NCBI GenBank assembly: GCA_030063045.1 | Contig: JAQSEB010000046.1 | Span: 2,046,001-2,110,000 of the forward strand | Direction: 5' to 3' | From: Pratylenchus scribneri | Lineage: Eukaryota > Nematoda > Chromadorea > Rhabditida > Pratylenchidae | Length of the DNA stretch: 64,000 bases | Shown here: positions 9,101 through 18,965 of the stretch, piece after piece | Position numbering within the stretch: the stretch's first letter is position 1 | Layout of the letters: every line of letters begins with the position of its first letter | Notes under the pieces: generated by a model | The model's input: the letters and a program-made list of their open reading frames with translations, nothing else | Told to the model about the DNA's origin: nothing | Databases searched by the model: none | Position numbers and translations under genes: made by a program

Positions 9101-12096
9101 AATTGCCGAATTGGCTTGGCCCATTATTTGAATCGGCTTGGTTCTCGTCTGCTTGCCCCCCTTCCTTTATTGCTTGCCGTTGTTGTGCCGGCCGCTTATC
9201 CCATCCCCAATTGCTTGGAATTGGCTTGCTGCCCATTGGCCCATCCTATGGCACATTGGCCCCCCCTTCTCAATTTTGCTTACTCCCCACTGGCTTGGCT
9301 CCGGATCTTCTTGCTTGTTGGCCGGCCCATTGCCCGATTAAGAATCTCGACCGTTGCCCAATGCCCACGCCCCTTTTATGCGATATAAAATGACCTCTCC
9401 ATTACCCATTTTTTGTTGGATTCCGTTTATTCCTTCCCCCCATCTGCTGTCATTTAACATCTATTTTTGGCCCCAATAAATATTTGATCGCCGTTAATTC
9501 AAATTTGGTTTATTGGGTTCAATTTCGGTTCTTGGCTTTGGGGTTTTCTCTTTCAGTTTCGTCCATCATCCGTGGGGATTGCCTTGGACATTGGTTCGTC
9601 TACTGCTGCCTTTTGCTGTGGACATTGTTCGGTTCGGGTTTGGCCGCCTTTTGCCTTGCCTTGAATCATCAACTTCTCTTCTTTGGTTTGGTCCATCCGT
9701 CCTGTCGGGGCGTGCTGTGGACCGCGGTTGCGTTGGCCAATCCTAGCGGGATTTGTTGCCGACATCCCTTCGATTTGGACTATTATTTTAGATTGCCCTT
9801 TTGGCGTGCCGAACACCTCTTCTACTTTATTTTTGCTTTTAATCGATGCGCATGCCTTTTATTCCCATTCAAATATAATCGTGTCTTTTCCAGAAGGTAA
9901 TTTGAATATTTACTAAAATTTTAAAAATATTATTAAATATTGATTAATTTGTATTTTTTTTTGTTTAATATATTTAAATAAAGCAATAAAAGTCCTCTAA
10001 AAAATTGACTTTAATTTTTGAACTTAAAAAAATTTCTAGAATAAAAAATGATTTTCAATCAAAAATTTCCGGATTTATACCACTAAAAAATTTGTAATCT
10101 TTCTTAAAACTTTAAAGTCAATTAATTTATAAATAAGATTTAATTCTTCCGAGTAGAATATTATTTTCACAGATTCTTATCTTTATTGATATACTATATA
10201 CCAAAAATCTCTTCGCAATATATAATTGTTCCCTATCGAATTGAACTTATTTAAAAAATAATAATTTGATTATTAGCTTTATTTTTTTAAGAAATATTTT
10301 TTGGATAATTTTCTGGGCATGGATCTACAGTTTTGTGGAAGTTGCAGAGCGTTTATTGGCCAACAATGGAATGCATCGAGTTCATTGCTTGGCCCCAGAC
10401 GACGAGTTGGACGATAATTTCCAGGTAATTATTTCTCAAAAATAAATTAATTTATTTTTAAAAAATAGACTCATGACACCATAAGGCATCCATATATGGT
10501 TGTGATTGAATTGGCCAGTCAACATATTTATGCCCTCATTTGGTATGGGCCTGCCTTAATGGATTGTATGACATTGGCTAAATTGGTCCATGACAGAATC
10601 ATATTTCGTTGTATTAAATTTATTATTATTTTTATATAAATAATTTTTATATTGTTTTTGGTCTTAAATTATTAATAATTAAAAAATTTTTTAAAATTTT
10701 CATTTATAAATTATTATTAAAAATTTTAAATTAAAGGTAAATGGCCATTTATTGTTGTGCGCCCCATTGTTCTCAATCATATTGCAGGGGCCAAAAATGA
10801 ACGAATTCGATTATTTTTTGTTTGCTTTTGCAATTCTGCTCTCCATCTACTGTTTGCCGTTTTCTTCTTTTTCAATTTTACAACCCTCTTCTTTTTCAAT
10901 CGCATTACATGCAAGTTTGTGAGAATTAAAAAAAAATGAAAAATATTAAAAATTTCTAGTCTCAATCACAAGATAAAAAACCCTTGTTTATTATGTGGGG
11001 AGTGGGTGGGTGGGGCAGCGGGGATAAAGTTAATATTAATATTAATATTATTAGGTAATTTGAGTTTAGAGTATTGCCAAAATATTTTCAAATATTGAGA
11101 TATTGATAAAAATTGTACAATATTGTAAAACTCTTTCTTTAGAGATAAAAATGATTGATAAAAAACTATATGGCGAAATAACGAAAATTGTATCAATTTT
11201 AATATATTTTGCTTTTATTTGGTCATAATATTTTGCGATTTCAGTGAAATCCATTAATTAATTCTCTCTAATCAATTTATCGAATCAATGATTTTTAGAA
11301 TGTCATCAAATTTACTAAAATTAAAGCTGATATTCAGTTTTGTAATTTTGCGAATTTTTCGGCTAGGATAGGAGGAATTTGTTTATAAAGGGGAAATATT
11401 TAAAATGCTGAATAAATTATTGAAAATGCCGAATAGAGTATTGACCGAATAAAATAATAATAGATTTTAACGATTTAGTGGTTTTATCCTAGACCCTCAA
11501 ATCCTATACCCAATCGATAGATCTCGTCGAGACGCATCGAATGGATATATTTGGCTTGGGTTTAACCAATGTTAAAGTAGTTTTGAACCAAAAACCAAAA
11601 GTTGGTTTAAGTTGTTTAAAACCTTTAATTTTGATCAAACCACGATAAAATATATGCCATTCGATGCTTCTCGACGAGATCTATCGATTGGCTTTTGGGT
11701 TTGTGGGTCTAGGACAAACCATTAAACCGTTAAAATCTATTATTAATTACTTTATTCGGCATTTTTAATAATTTATTCAGTAAATTGAATAAAAAACATA
11801 AATTTGAAATTTTATATAAATAATTCATCAAAATTACATTTTCTTATTTTTTCCACAGATGGCCACGAACATTTTACAATTTATTTTACATTGTTGATAA
11901 TTCAATTCTGTACATATTATTGTTGGCCATGAGTCGGGATATTCGAAAAAATTGGTTGGATAAAAACAAGAATCTTTTTGGCATCTTAAAATTGAAATGG
12001 ATTTCTTCAAAATTGAAATGGATATTTTCACACTGTTTTTGTTGCCATAGATCAAATAATCGTATTCAACAAACACCAAATTTCAACAGTAGCTAA
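3105..12096 (+). CDS. Chemoreceptor GPCR (Srx/Srv-like), exon 2 split by an LTR element
   Basis: This is a seven-helix nematode chemoreceptor, an integral membrane protein presumed to act in sensory neurons. Inferred exons: 3105-3419, 3825-3909 joined to 9770-9896, 10292-10424, 10469-10607, 10737-10910 and 11858-12096. Phases agree at every joint, giving about 403 aa. Helix 1 lies in exon 1. The end of helix 3, with an AFNRCACLLFP motif typical of nematode serpentine receptors, is in the second half of exon 2. Helix 5 includes MDCMTLAKLVHDR, and helix 7 is in the last exon, followed by a basic tail. The LTR element at 3910-9764 interrupts exon 2. Removing it with one TSD copy restores an open frame across the joint. 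Intron 5 seems to use a GCAAGT donor at 10911. No other lesion is seen, so the break is recent. Family assignment within the Srx/Srv group is tentative. Confidence 0.75.
3905..3909. other. Target-site duplication (left copy)
   Basis: TCCCT immediately before the 5' LTR, matched by TCCCT at 9765-9769 immediately after the 3' LTR. A 5-bp duplication is normal for LTR-element integration. Confidence 0.9.
3910..4764 (+). repeat. 5' LTR
   Basis: This 855-bp repeat is nearly identical to 8910-9764. It starts TGTCTTCGACAG (itself a small hairpin) and ends TTGCCGACA. It is clearly richer in GC and pyrimidine tracts than its surroundings. The open frames inside it on both strands are shared by the two LTRs and show no protein family, so they are not called as genes. 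AATAAA at about 4475 could serve polyadenylation. Confidence 0.92.
4766..4806 (+). promoter_or_regulatory. Primer-binding site for a 5' half of tRNA-Lys(CUU)
   Basis: The reverse complement of these 41 bases reads as the first 41 nt of a tRNA: a GCCCG acceptor strand, a D arm AGCTCAGTCGGTAGAGCA (the pol III A box), and an anticodon loop CTCTTAA holding CUU. It stops just past the anticodon, with no 3' half. Its position directly after the LTR is that of a primer-binding site. Priming would need a 5' tRNA half cut in the anticodon arm, the mechanism known for Drosophila copia with initiator tRNA-Met. That lysine tRNA is the donor is inferred from the anticodon and general resemblance. Confidence 0.8.
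4840..5290 (+). repeat. Leader tandem repeats (GCCATTGAGGCAAAT)
   Basis: About six imperfect units of roughly 55-60 bp each contain GCCATTGAGGCAAATTT, then GAGGGCC, then TTTTAGGCAAATTTATTATT. The array lies between the primer site and the Gag-like ORF, where packaging or dimerisation signals of LTR elements normally sit. Any such role is inference. Confidence 0.8.
5307..6713 (+). CDS. Gag-like ORF of the LTR element
   Basis: A single uninterrupted 468-codon ORF and the only sizeable one in the element interior. The N-terminal ~110 residues are helical and charged. The middle (about 150-260) is acidic, rich in Glu and Asn. The C-terminal third has a hydrophobic helix near residues 330-365 and an aromatic-proline patch, WFWWPDIPPWPPPKF, near 430. 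No zinc knuckle (CCHC), protease, polymerase or integrase motif is visible. Gag is the likeliest role by position, between the leader and the rest of the element. No family is recognised. Confidence 0.55.
   Translation: MSDKIRSSFSMPSFQAIQYITESDTLLAKNPRDLKAMACLSEKIGITINTLNKSLNDWSEFFSKVKKENLENETLIFNNFLSNGYRPSNLIAILRNKMLKLDLVVRPPKGRRTKLCEALNIKEEFSDKSFANEQIWKPKNPYQNFLKTGNKYSIMDLKNNKIVFPISDRENEFLPHLFSCEREEKPFENKNILESEEIIFENIPDAKQMILEENILKIEENNCDLDEHLEKGIKLLEEERENKMKDGGNEILPLLTSSANMAPHSPLISPVITAKQSINKSGNLSLANRANSAEVLEEQNTSSIIELQNSLTNNESSKISKFISFLYKIYFLLSNFGSTYAASHILIIENTILIRRLILFSPFDPLRCRHNYLQIICQKLLGTKRALEGLDKNIIKGRIELTVKWIEKLIICGYLLWWKDKAAWFWWPDIPPWPPPKFSEESIFCGKFLSRIYILIDFRFNIKQNHNI
7386..7420 (+). 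other. GC-rich hairpin in element interior
   Basis: CTAATCC at 7386-7392 pairs with GGATTAG at 7414-7420 around a GC-rich loop, within an otherwise AT-rich segment (7300-7460). It could be an RNA structure of the element transcript. The stem is short and could be chance. Confidence 0.35.
7560..8720 (+). repeat. Tandem array of hairpin-forming 33-bp repeats
   Basis: More than 20 units, typically 33 bp, each centred on an inverted repeat such as TTGATTTC, loop, GAAATCAA, separated by a TTATTTTGGC-like spacer. In several units both arms change together (TTGATTCC with GGAATCAA), which preserves pairing. Loops vary in length and sequence, CGCC plus a T run being commonest. Early units (7580-7980) are more diverged than later ones (8000-8530). 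Short open frames through the array are by-products of the 33-bp period. Confidence 0.9.
8910..9764 (+). repeat. 3' LTR
   Basis: Direct copy of 3910-4764, offset by exactly 5000 bases. It is followed by the second copy of the TCCCT target duplication and then by the continuation of the receptor exon. The GC-rich stretch just before it (about 8875-8909) is the expected place for a polypurine tract, but only short purine runs are seen there. Confidence 0.92.
9765..9769. other. Target-site duplication (right copy)
   Basis: TCCCT immediately after the 3' LTR. It duplicates 3905-3909, and host exon sequence resumes in frame at 9770. Confidence 0.9.
11408..11780. repeat. Foldback element in receptor intron 5
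   Basis: CTGAATAAATTATTGAAAAT at the left end is matched in reverse complement by the right end at 11755-11780. Internal blocks such as GATAGATCTCGTCGAGA and TCTCGACGAGATCTATCG are also inverted. It lies wholly in an intron. Confidence 0.85.
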
Positions 12097-13188
12097 AGAG
12101 ATGAAAAAATTTGAAATAAATTGTAATTAAATTTACGAATAAATTTGATTAATATTAATCTCTTTTACTTATTTTTAAATGTTTGGAAATCGATATGTCT
12201 TTAATTAAATTGTGTTAATTTTTACTGTATTTATATTTAATAATAGTGATAACCTTTTTTCCGCCAAAAAAAAACTTTTTTTCTGCCAAAAAATAATTTT
12301 TTGCCGCCAAAACTTTTTTTTTCTCCAAAAAATACTTTTTTACCACCAATACCTCTTTCTCTGCCAAAAATAATTTTTTTTCCTCCGATAAACCAAAAAG
12401 TGAAAATTTTTTTTGATTTTTTTTAAAAAAATGAATGGAATGCCACCCAATTCACAATTCCATTCAAATGCGCCAAAAAAAATTTTATATTCAAAATGTT
12501 TTGGGCTAATAAATTTAATGTTCATGACTTGGACATGGTTTTCCGAATTAGTGGCTAGGTAATCAGAGCATTAGTTCTAAGGGCTATGGGTCTAGGGGCT
12601 AGGGTTAGGATAGCTTAGGATCGGAGCATGGGTTCTAGGGGCTAGGGGTCTAGAGATTTGGATAAGTCCAAAAGAAATTTATATTGCAATTAACATAACA
12701 TTGAAGATATTGGGATAATTTCATCTTCTGAAGCTTAAATCCCATTTACTTTTCTGATTTTATAAAAAAAAATCAAAAAAATTTTCACTTTTGAGTTTAT
12801 AGGAGGAAAGAAAAGTTATTTTTGGAGGAAAAGGAGGTATTGGCGGTAAAAAAATGTTTTTTTGGAGGAAAAAAAGTTTTGGCGGTAAAAAGATTTTTTT
12901 GGCGGAAAAGAAGTTTTTTTGGCGGAAAAAATAGCATGTTTAATAATATATTAAGCAATAATGGCGATCACCAGCAGGTTTTAGAATTTTAATCAACAAA
13001 TAATTTTAAATTTTTATATTCTATAGAAAATAATCATAAAAAAAGTAAAATTCTTAAAATGTTTCGAATCAAATATAAAAAATGAACAATAAATCAAATT
13101 TCATCAAAAAAATCATTCTTCAAAATAGGTTTCTTTTTTAATACAAAAAGTTCTGGAGGCTGTTTTGAAATCTCTTAACATCTGGAAC
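12097..13188. repeat. Intergenic foldback rich in CCGCCAAAA motifs
   Basis: Core element at about 12254-12931. The left arm has repeated CCGCCAAAA/CTCCAAAA units with T tracts, and the right arm has the complementary TTTTGGCGG/TTTTGGAGG units. A central segment carries TTCTAGGGGCTAGGG-type repeats. The rest, to 13188, is AT-rich and holds the 3' flank of the kinase gene. No gene is seen. Confidence 0.75.
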
Positions 13189-16100
13189 TTAGCTTTGACC
13201 GCATATTTTCGTAATTTTGTCCAAATTATCTTCATCCTCATTAATCAGTTTTTTAATATTTTCACTGTTGAATTGCAATTTTATATTATAATTTTTTGCC
13301 TTTTCCTCTAAAGCTTTGGAATTTTGGAGCATTTTAATTGTAATTTTGCCAATAAATTTTTTCAAAAGTGCATATTCTGGTTTAATGAAATTTAAATCTT
13401 CCTCTCTTTTTTCCATTTCAATTTTCATTTTGCATTTCATTATTAAATAATCAAATGCATCTTGGGTCAATAATCTTACTGCTGGATTTTTGGTCAATAA
13501 ATTCTAAAAATGTTAATTAAAATATTTTGTGATAATATTAATATGCAAAAAAAATAATTAATTTGCCGAAATTCTTTCGTGTCGAAAAACATTATTTTGA
13601 GGCCATATAACTTGGCCATAGATAGGTATTAGTGTTAGGGCTTAGGGTTAGGTTCAGAGCAGGAAGGGATTTGGACTAAGGATTATGGAATCTTAAAGAT
13701 GTTTGATTTGGCCAAGTTATATGACTTCAAAAATAATATATTTAGACATAAAAGAATTTCGGTAAATTAATTATTTTTTTCGGCAAATTAATTAGACTCC
13801 CAATATTTTTTTGAATTATTTTTAACCGTGGCAAGAATAAAGTGACGCGGATATTTGGATCGAATATTCAAAATTTGAGCATATGCCAAAATTTCATCTT
13901 TTTCTTTAATCGGCATTAAATCCATTTTCCCTATGAATTCGTGAATATCTTCAAATTTTTCAGCTTCATTTCCAAATTTATAAATTTTATTGATGATGTC
14001 CAAATATGTTAACTTAAAATTTTAAATATTTTTAATATTAATTGAATTTAAATTTACAATTTCTTTTTGATCTGCTTCCGGATATTCAAGCATCAAAAGT
14101 AAATGGTAAATGAGAATGCCAAATTCCCACATATCAGATTTGGTGGTTGCGGTTGGCTGAAAAAATATTAATATTTTAAAACCCTAAAGTATTATATGAT
14201 ACTTACGGACGAAATGATCTAGTGCCGATTGTGGGAAAGCTCTTTTAGAATTGTTTAGAGATTTTTATTAGACATATAATTAGCCCAAAATAATATAAAA
14301 ATCATTGATCAAAGTTGGGTATTCTATTCACCGAGTTATGGCCAAAAAACAGCCAGAAACATAATTTTAATATAACCAACGGTTTTTTGGCCATAACTCA
14401 GTGAATATTACATATTTGTCAAAGCTTTTGATAACATTTTGTGGCTAATTTTATGCTTAATATTATGTCATGAACAATGCTACAACTGCTTTACCACTAT
14501 CGACACCAGATCATTTCGTCCGCAAATGTTGGGTCCGCAATTGTCGGTTAACCATAATTTTGTGCAAATTAATTATTAAAAATTTACATTAAAATCTTCC
14601 AGTTTGAATTTTTCTTCATGATTATGCATATAATAATAATGCATTTGGTCCATTTCAGGGGGCAATATATAAAATGTAGAAGTCAACTTTTTGTCTTTCA
14701 ATTGAATAATCTTCTGATTTTTTTCAAGAAAATGCGCACCGCCGAAATCGATCACTTTGAGAATTCCATTTTCATCAGTCTTTTCGGAAATTCCTGACTT
14801 ATTTCTGTCGATTATTTCTTTTACATAGACCAAATTTTGTGGCTTCAAATCCATATAAACGAGAACTAAAAATTATATTTTATATATTTGTCCATTAAAA
14901 TTGGGAATTGAAAATTAATTTATTCCCAAGAATACACCAAGTGCGGTTTGGTTACAGAATCTCGGCTTCCAGAATTCTTGTGGATTCGAGAATAAGCTCC
15001 TTCGACTTGTAGTGGTCGATTTACTATATGAAATTTCAATTTCAGACCGATGAAAGCTTGTTTAATAATAATTCTAGATTTTTATCCCTTTTCCGCCTTC
15101 ATATCCCTAGCCATATACCCTAATCCTAAATCGGTGTGAAATTGAAATGAGCCTATTCTAGAGTCTGAACGATGTATAAAAGCCGAGATCCCTGAAATCA
15201 ATTAGCTCAACACGTAGCTAATTCCGCAATTCGCTAATTTCCAATATCACTATGAGATAAGCATATAAGTATATACGTTACGTCGAAAGCTGAAAATGTC
15301 AAAAATTGGTATTCATACATTATTTTCGTAAGAGAAGCAAAAAAATATTGTGATTTCAAAAAATTAGGTTAGGTTAAGATAAGATAGTGGCGGCATGGGT
15401 TTAGAGGGCCTAGGGATATAATTTGGTACTTTGATGTTTGATTCTTCAGTGAGGTAGTGTGTGATTTCCAGCTTTTGACTTTTTCCAATTTTGACTTAAA
15501 ATTTATATAATTATTTGCAGAAATTTGTACTTTCATGAAGGTTGATGAATGGTTCTATGCCTTCGGCAAAAAATCCCATAATCTCCTTCTCATTAATTTC
15601 AGATTTATTAGCAAATTTTTTGATAAATTCATCCAAATAATTATTCTCTCCCAATTCCAGAATGACCGCATATTTAAAATATTCGCCATATGTAACTTTA
15701 TCTATTTTATCCGAATATTTTATTTCTCCTCTAAATATAATTAATAAATTATTTTAAAAAATATTTTCAAAATTACCCATCATATAAATTTATAATATGT
15801 TTTCTCTCGTTGGGATTCTTGAAAGTGTTTTTAATTTTTTGCAAATTTTTGACTTCATTTTTTGGATCCTCCATTATTTCTTTATCATTCATTTTTTCCA
15901 ATTCCTGTTTTGTACCTTGAATTGTACCTTTTCCTACTAATTTCACCCCAACACATTTCCATTTGGGGTCTTTTCCTTCTGTTATTTCAAAACAACCATT
16001 GTAAAGCTACAATTTTCTCGAATTTTTTACAAATATTTTTATTTTTATATTTTCTTTGTTTTACCCTTTCGTGATAATCAATGGAAATCATGGAAAAGCG

Positions 16101-17247
16101 ATATTTTATTAGGAAGATTAATGCCTAAAATATTCTTTAGAATTTGGTCTAATTAAATTTTGTGAAATCCAACTTTAAAAATATTATATCTCATCAAATT
16201 TATTAACTTGAATTTATTGAGGGAAAGGTCGCTCTTTCTCAAAGTTTTTAAATAGAATAAAAAAAGCCATTTCATAAAGTAAGTTTAGGCTTAAACCTAA
16301 ACGAAGGCATTATTCAAACAGGGTTGCCACGGGTTGACCATAAGTCTCCGGTTGTGTTACCGGATTGGGTTGCCAAGAAAATTTTACGGATTTCCGTGTA
16401 TGATTTGAGAAAAAGTTCATATTTTGGGGTCATGGGTTATGGTTCATTCAACTGGCGTTGCCCCGTATGCCGTATCAAATGATTCGTCCTTAAGAAATCT
16501 ATCATTTGGACGGTCTAAACTTTTGAATCTTTTCGTCAATTTTAATACTTTTCCTACCATTTTTCGTTTTAAATATTTCCCATACAAAATTGTAATGCAA
16601 TATTTAAATAATTTTATTAACCTTTGCAAATTTTCCACCGGCAAAATATCCTTCATTAATTGCCACTTTTACTTTTAATTTCTTGTTTGAAATGTCCGAT
16701 TTGAATCTGTTAATTTTCAACAATTAAATTTAAAGTTTAAAAAATTATAATACATAAACTCTTTCATCTGTTCCAAACGGTCAAAGTCACAATTGCAATT
16801 TGGGACTGCTTTTTTCGTAAATGATTTTATAAACAGTTGGAACTCATGCGATTTGTTCAATTCACCAGCAGATTCCAACTTTGTTACAAATCTATAAAAA
16901 CCGCTCTTAAAAAAACGAAGAGAGGATGCCGAAAATTCATCGGGCAATGAATTTCGCCGTCGGTGATGTGGTTTTGGATTGGACGATGGCAGAACAGTTA
17001 GTTGGGTAGGTTTTGATTCAGGTACCGGTTTCAATGCTCCGAAATTTGTTCCAAATTTAAATCGGCGGTTCGATATATTTCCTGAATTTTGCGGTAATCT
17101 AACGGATATAGAAGACCATGTATTTCGCCGTTGATGATGAGGTGCTTGGGAATCATTGATTATCGTGGATGAAATTAGAGGTTGTGACGGAGAAGTGGCC
17201 GACGAGGTAATTTGAATTAAAAATAGTAAAACATAATTGAGCATCAT
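13189..17247 (-). CDS. Protein kinase with apparent N-terminal signal peptide
   Basis: A eukaryotic protein kinase transferring phosphate from ATP to protein; the substrate is unknown. Minus-strand exons: 17247-16760, 16706-16622, 16006-15777, 15730-15531, 14865-14588, 14156-14058, 14012-13827 and 13503-13189, with consistent phases (~626 aa). A hydrophobic leader, MMLNYVLLFLIQ, is followed by about 130 low-complexity basic/Ser residues and then the kinase domain: glycine loop NEGYFAGGKFAK (~180-191), Lys213 in GVKLVGKG, catalytic-loop MDLKPQN with Asp340, VIDFGG with Asp374, PPEM, and SDMWEFGIL. The usual Arg of the HRD motif is Met. All core catalytic residues are present. A short 5' UTR intron probably precedes the start; an alternative ATG at 17322 lies upstream. 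Introns carry foldback repeats. The last donor choice (13826) is the least certain. Confidence 0.75.
13556..13772. repeat. Short foldback (MITE-like) in kinase intron 7
   Basis: Terminal AATTAATTTGCCGAAATTCT at the left is inverted at the right, as are GGCCATATAACTTGGCCA and TTGGCCAAGTTATATGAC inside. A central block carries AGGGCTTAGGGTTAGG. The same family occurs at 27014-27238. Confidence 0.8.
14206..14522. repeat. Foldback element in kinase intron 5
   Basis: CGGACGAAATGATCT at the left end and AGATCATTTCGTCCG at the right end are exact inverses. The interior holds an inverted pair, CCGAGTTATGGCCAAAAAAC and GTTTTTTGGCCATAACTC. Confidence 0.85.
14935..15480. repeat. Repeat related to the 53160-56163 element, in kinase intron 4
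   Basis: ACACCAAGTG, AATCTCGGCTT and CGATTTACTATATGAAATTTC recur near 53225-53320, and inverted parts of them near 56040-56115. The right part (15195-15290) has CTAATTTCCAATAT, matching the right end of the large element. It is a shorter derivative of that family, lying entirely within an intron. Confidence 0.6.
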
Positions 17248-17880
17248 ATTTAACCTGAAAAAGATAATTATGAAAGAAATAAAAAACACCAAATTTTTTA
17301 ATTTATGTAGGTCCAGGCCCATTAAAATTTGCCTTAATAGTTTTCCATGGGTAAATTAAATATTAATTGTTAAGGGTTTAAGGAATTTTCCGTCTATCAT
17401 TTTGTAAAGGCTTCATAAAATCAATATAAGGGATATAAATTATGAAAAATTGAATTCATATGATATTAAGGTGCTGGGACAATTTTCCTTTGTTTGGTCA
17501 GCACTCAGCAGTCAGCAAAAGGCCAAGGCAAAAGGCAATAATAAATTTGCAGGATTTTGGCCAAAATGATGTTGAGCGCACGCCCTCTTCTCCTGCCCTC
17601 AACTATCAAGTGTCCATATTTTGGGCCAATATTTGATGCATGAGCATATTGATTGAGTCCGAAATGCAGCGCAGCGCCTGACAAGGCAAAATATCAAGTG
17701 ACAACAATGCGGATGCGCACGCTTCTAAGTATCGATCAATTTTTGTACCAAAAACCGCGGAAATATGATTCCGTTTTCAAGACAATTCACCATTCTCCAG
17801 CGGAATATATGGATTTTGATGAAAAGTTTTAGAATTGCATGGACTAAATTTTAAAATTCATTTAAAAAAAATAAAAAAAT
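17248..17880. other. Kinase 5' region and spacer
   Basis: Contains the inferred 5' UTR and UTR intron of the kinase (about 17250-17322). Beyond that is a less AT-rich stretch (17500-17740) with CAGCACTCAGCAGTCAGC and several GC-rich hexamers, a plausible promoter region for the minus-strand kinase. No coding potential is recognised. Confidence 0.4.
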
Positions 17881-18796
17881 CTCAGAGTTGCAGGTGTAAA
17901 GCAGAAGATAAGCTAGAAATAAATATAATATTTTTATTCTTACTATAAATTTTTAAAAATTTTATAATTGATTTATTCAATTATTTTTAAAATTCACTTG
18001 AATAACCAATCCGAATAATAAACAAAATAAAATTAACAAATTGAACAATTGGCGCTCCCCTTGTTTTGTCAAAAATTTGAAACGTTTGGGTAGAAAAACC
18101 ATCAACCGATTCAGTGCCAAAATAAATGCAATTAAATATGAAATTGTTAAAAGTGATTCCATAAGACTTCCAAAAAACTAAAAAATAATTTTTATTATTT
18201 AAAAAAATTTTTAAATTTATTTTCAAGTTAATTATTTAAATAAAATATAATTAATATTTTTAAGTTTTGAATTTATATTTTTTGACATTTCCTCATGTAG
18301 TTGGAGTGAAAATGAATTATTAAAAATGACAATTATTCCACCATAGACATATAGCACCAATTGTATGCAATTAAGGAGGGAACTAATTGCCATTATACAT
18401 TTACAGAGATTCTGACTATATTCTTTTTAAAAGAAGAAAATCTTAAAAATTTATATTGGAAATTGAAATAAAAAATTGTAATTTTATTTTAATTTATAAT
18501 TAATTTAAAAAATTTAATTTATTTATTTTAATAAAAATGTAGTTCATGATTTAATAAAAAATTAATAATTTGATATTAATTTATTAAAATTAAATAATTA
18601 AATAATTTACATTTTTAAATTTAATTTTTCTAGATTTATTTACAATGCAAATAGAAAGCTGCAATGTAAAGAAAAATAAAGATGAGAATACGTAAAGTAG
18701 TCCAATTTGAAGACGATCGACAATAGTTGCATTCGGACTAACATATTTTCCTTCCATAATATTATTATTAGTATTTATGGTTGAATTTAAATTCAT
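17881..18796 (-). pseudogene. Srt-like chemoreceptor pseudogene (5' half only)
   Basis: Three minus-strand exons match the neighbours at 19757 and 23378: 18796-18644 (N-terminus and helix 1, with KYVSPNATIVDRLQIGLLY), about 18451-18290 (helices 2-3) and about 18170-17980 (helix 4 with LALNRLMVFLP). Exon 2 has an in-frame TAA where both paralogs encode Tyr in LYKEY, and its donor GTGATG has become GAAATG. Exon 4 similarity stops after the first ~45 bases near 17881, and helices 5-7 are absent. It is therefore a truncated pseudogene, arranged head to head with the intact copy at 19757 and sharing its upstream DNA in inverted orientation. Confidence 0.85.
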
Positions 18797-18947
18797 TTAA
18801 TATTTTTTTATTTTAATGTTTTTATATTTTGAGAATTAAATATAAATATTTTTGACTTGGAATTTTTTTTGGAATGAATTGTTGAAAAGGGCACCCACCG
18901 CCTTTTATATAGTATAATAATTTTTGAATCGCGATAATTGATTATTA

Positions 18948-18965
18948 TAGCAAAATATTTTGCTA
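18948..18965. promoter_or_regulatory. 18-bp palindrome in shared Srt upstream region (left)
   Basis: TAGCAAAATATTTTGCTA is a perfect palindrome about 150 bp upstream of the minus-strand pseudogene start. An identical copy lies at 19602-19619, upstream of the plus-strand paralog. In the third paralog the position is changed to GTAGCACAAATAATTAA. It could be a binding site kept by duplication; function is unknown. Confidence 0.5.

Larger units (their letters stand above)
3910..9764 (+). mobile_element. Non-autonomous LTR retrotransposon inserted in GPCR exon
   Basis: Two direct repeats (3910-4764 and 8910-9764) bound a 4.1-kb interior. The LTRs begin TGTC and end GACA, and the whole is flanked by TCCCT on both sides (3905-3909 and 9765-9769). 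A tRNA-complementary primer site begins two bases after the left LTR. By eye the LTRs differ at only two positions (4086 T/C and 4276 G/T), which implies a recent insertion. The interior holds one Gag-like ORF (5307-6713) and two repeat arrays. I find no reverse transcriptase YxDD, RNase H or integrase signature, so the element probably depends on a partner in trans. Superfamily is unresolved. Confidence 0.92.

Noticed and set aside
3910..9764. Assembly artefact, because the two LTRs are exactly 5000 bp apart
   Set aside because: The round number is suspicious, but the unique TSD, the tRNA primer site placed right after one copy only, the two base differences and the in-frame empty site all fit a real insertion.
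16424..16678. Plus-strand frame of 84 codons overlapping the kinase
   Set aside because: Overlaps the kinase glycine-loop exon on the other strand, which has strong motif and splice support.
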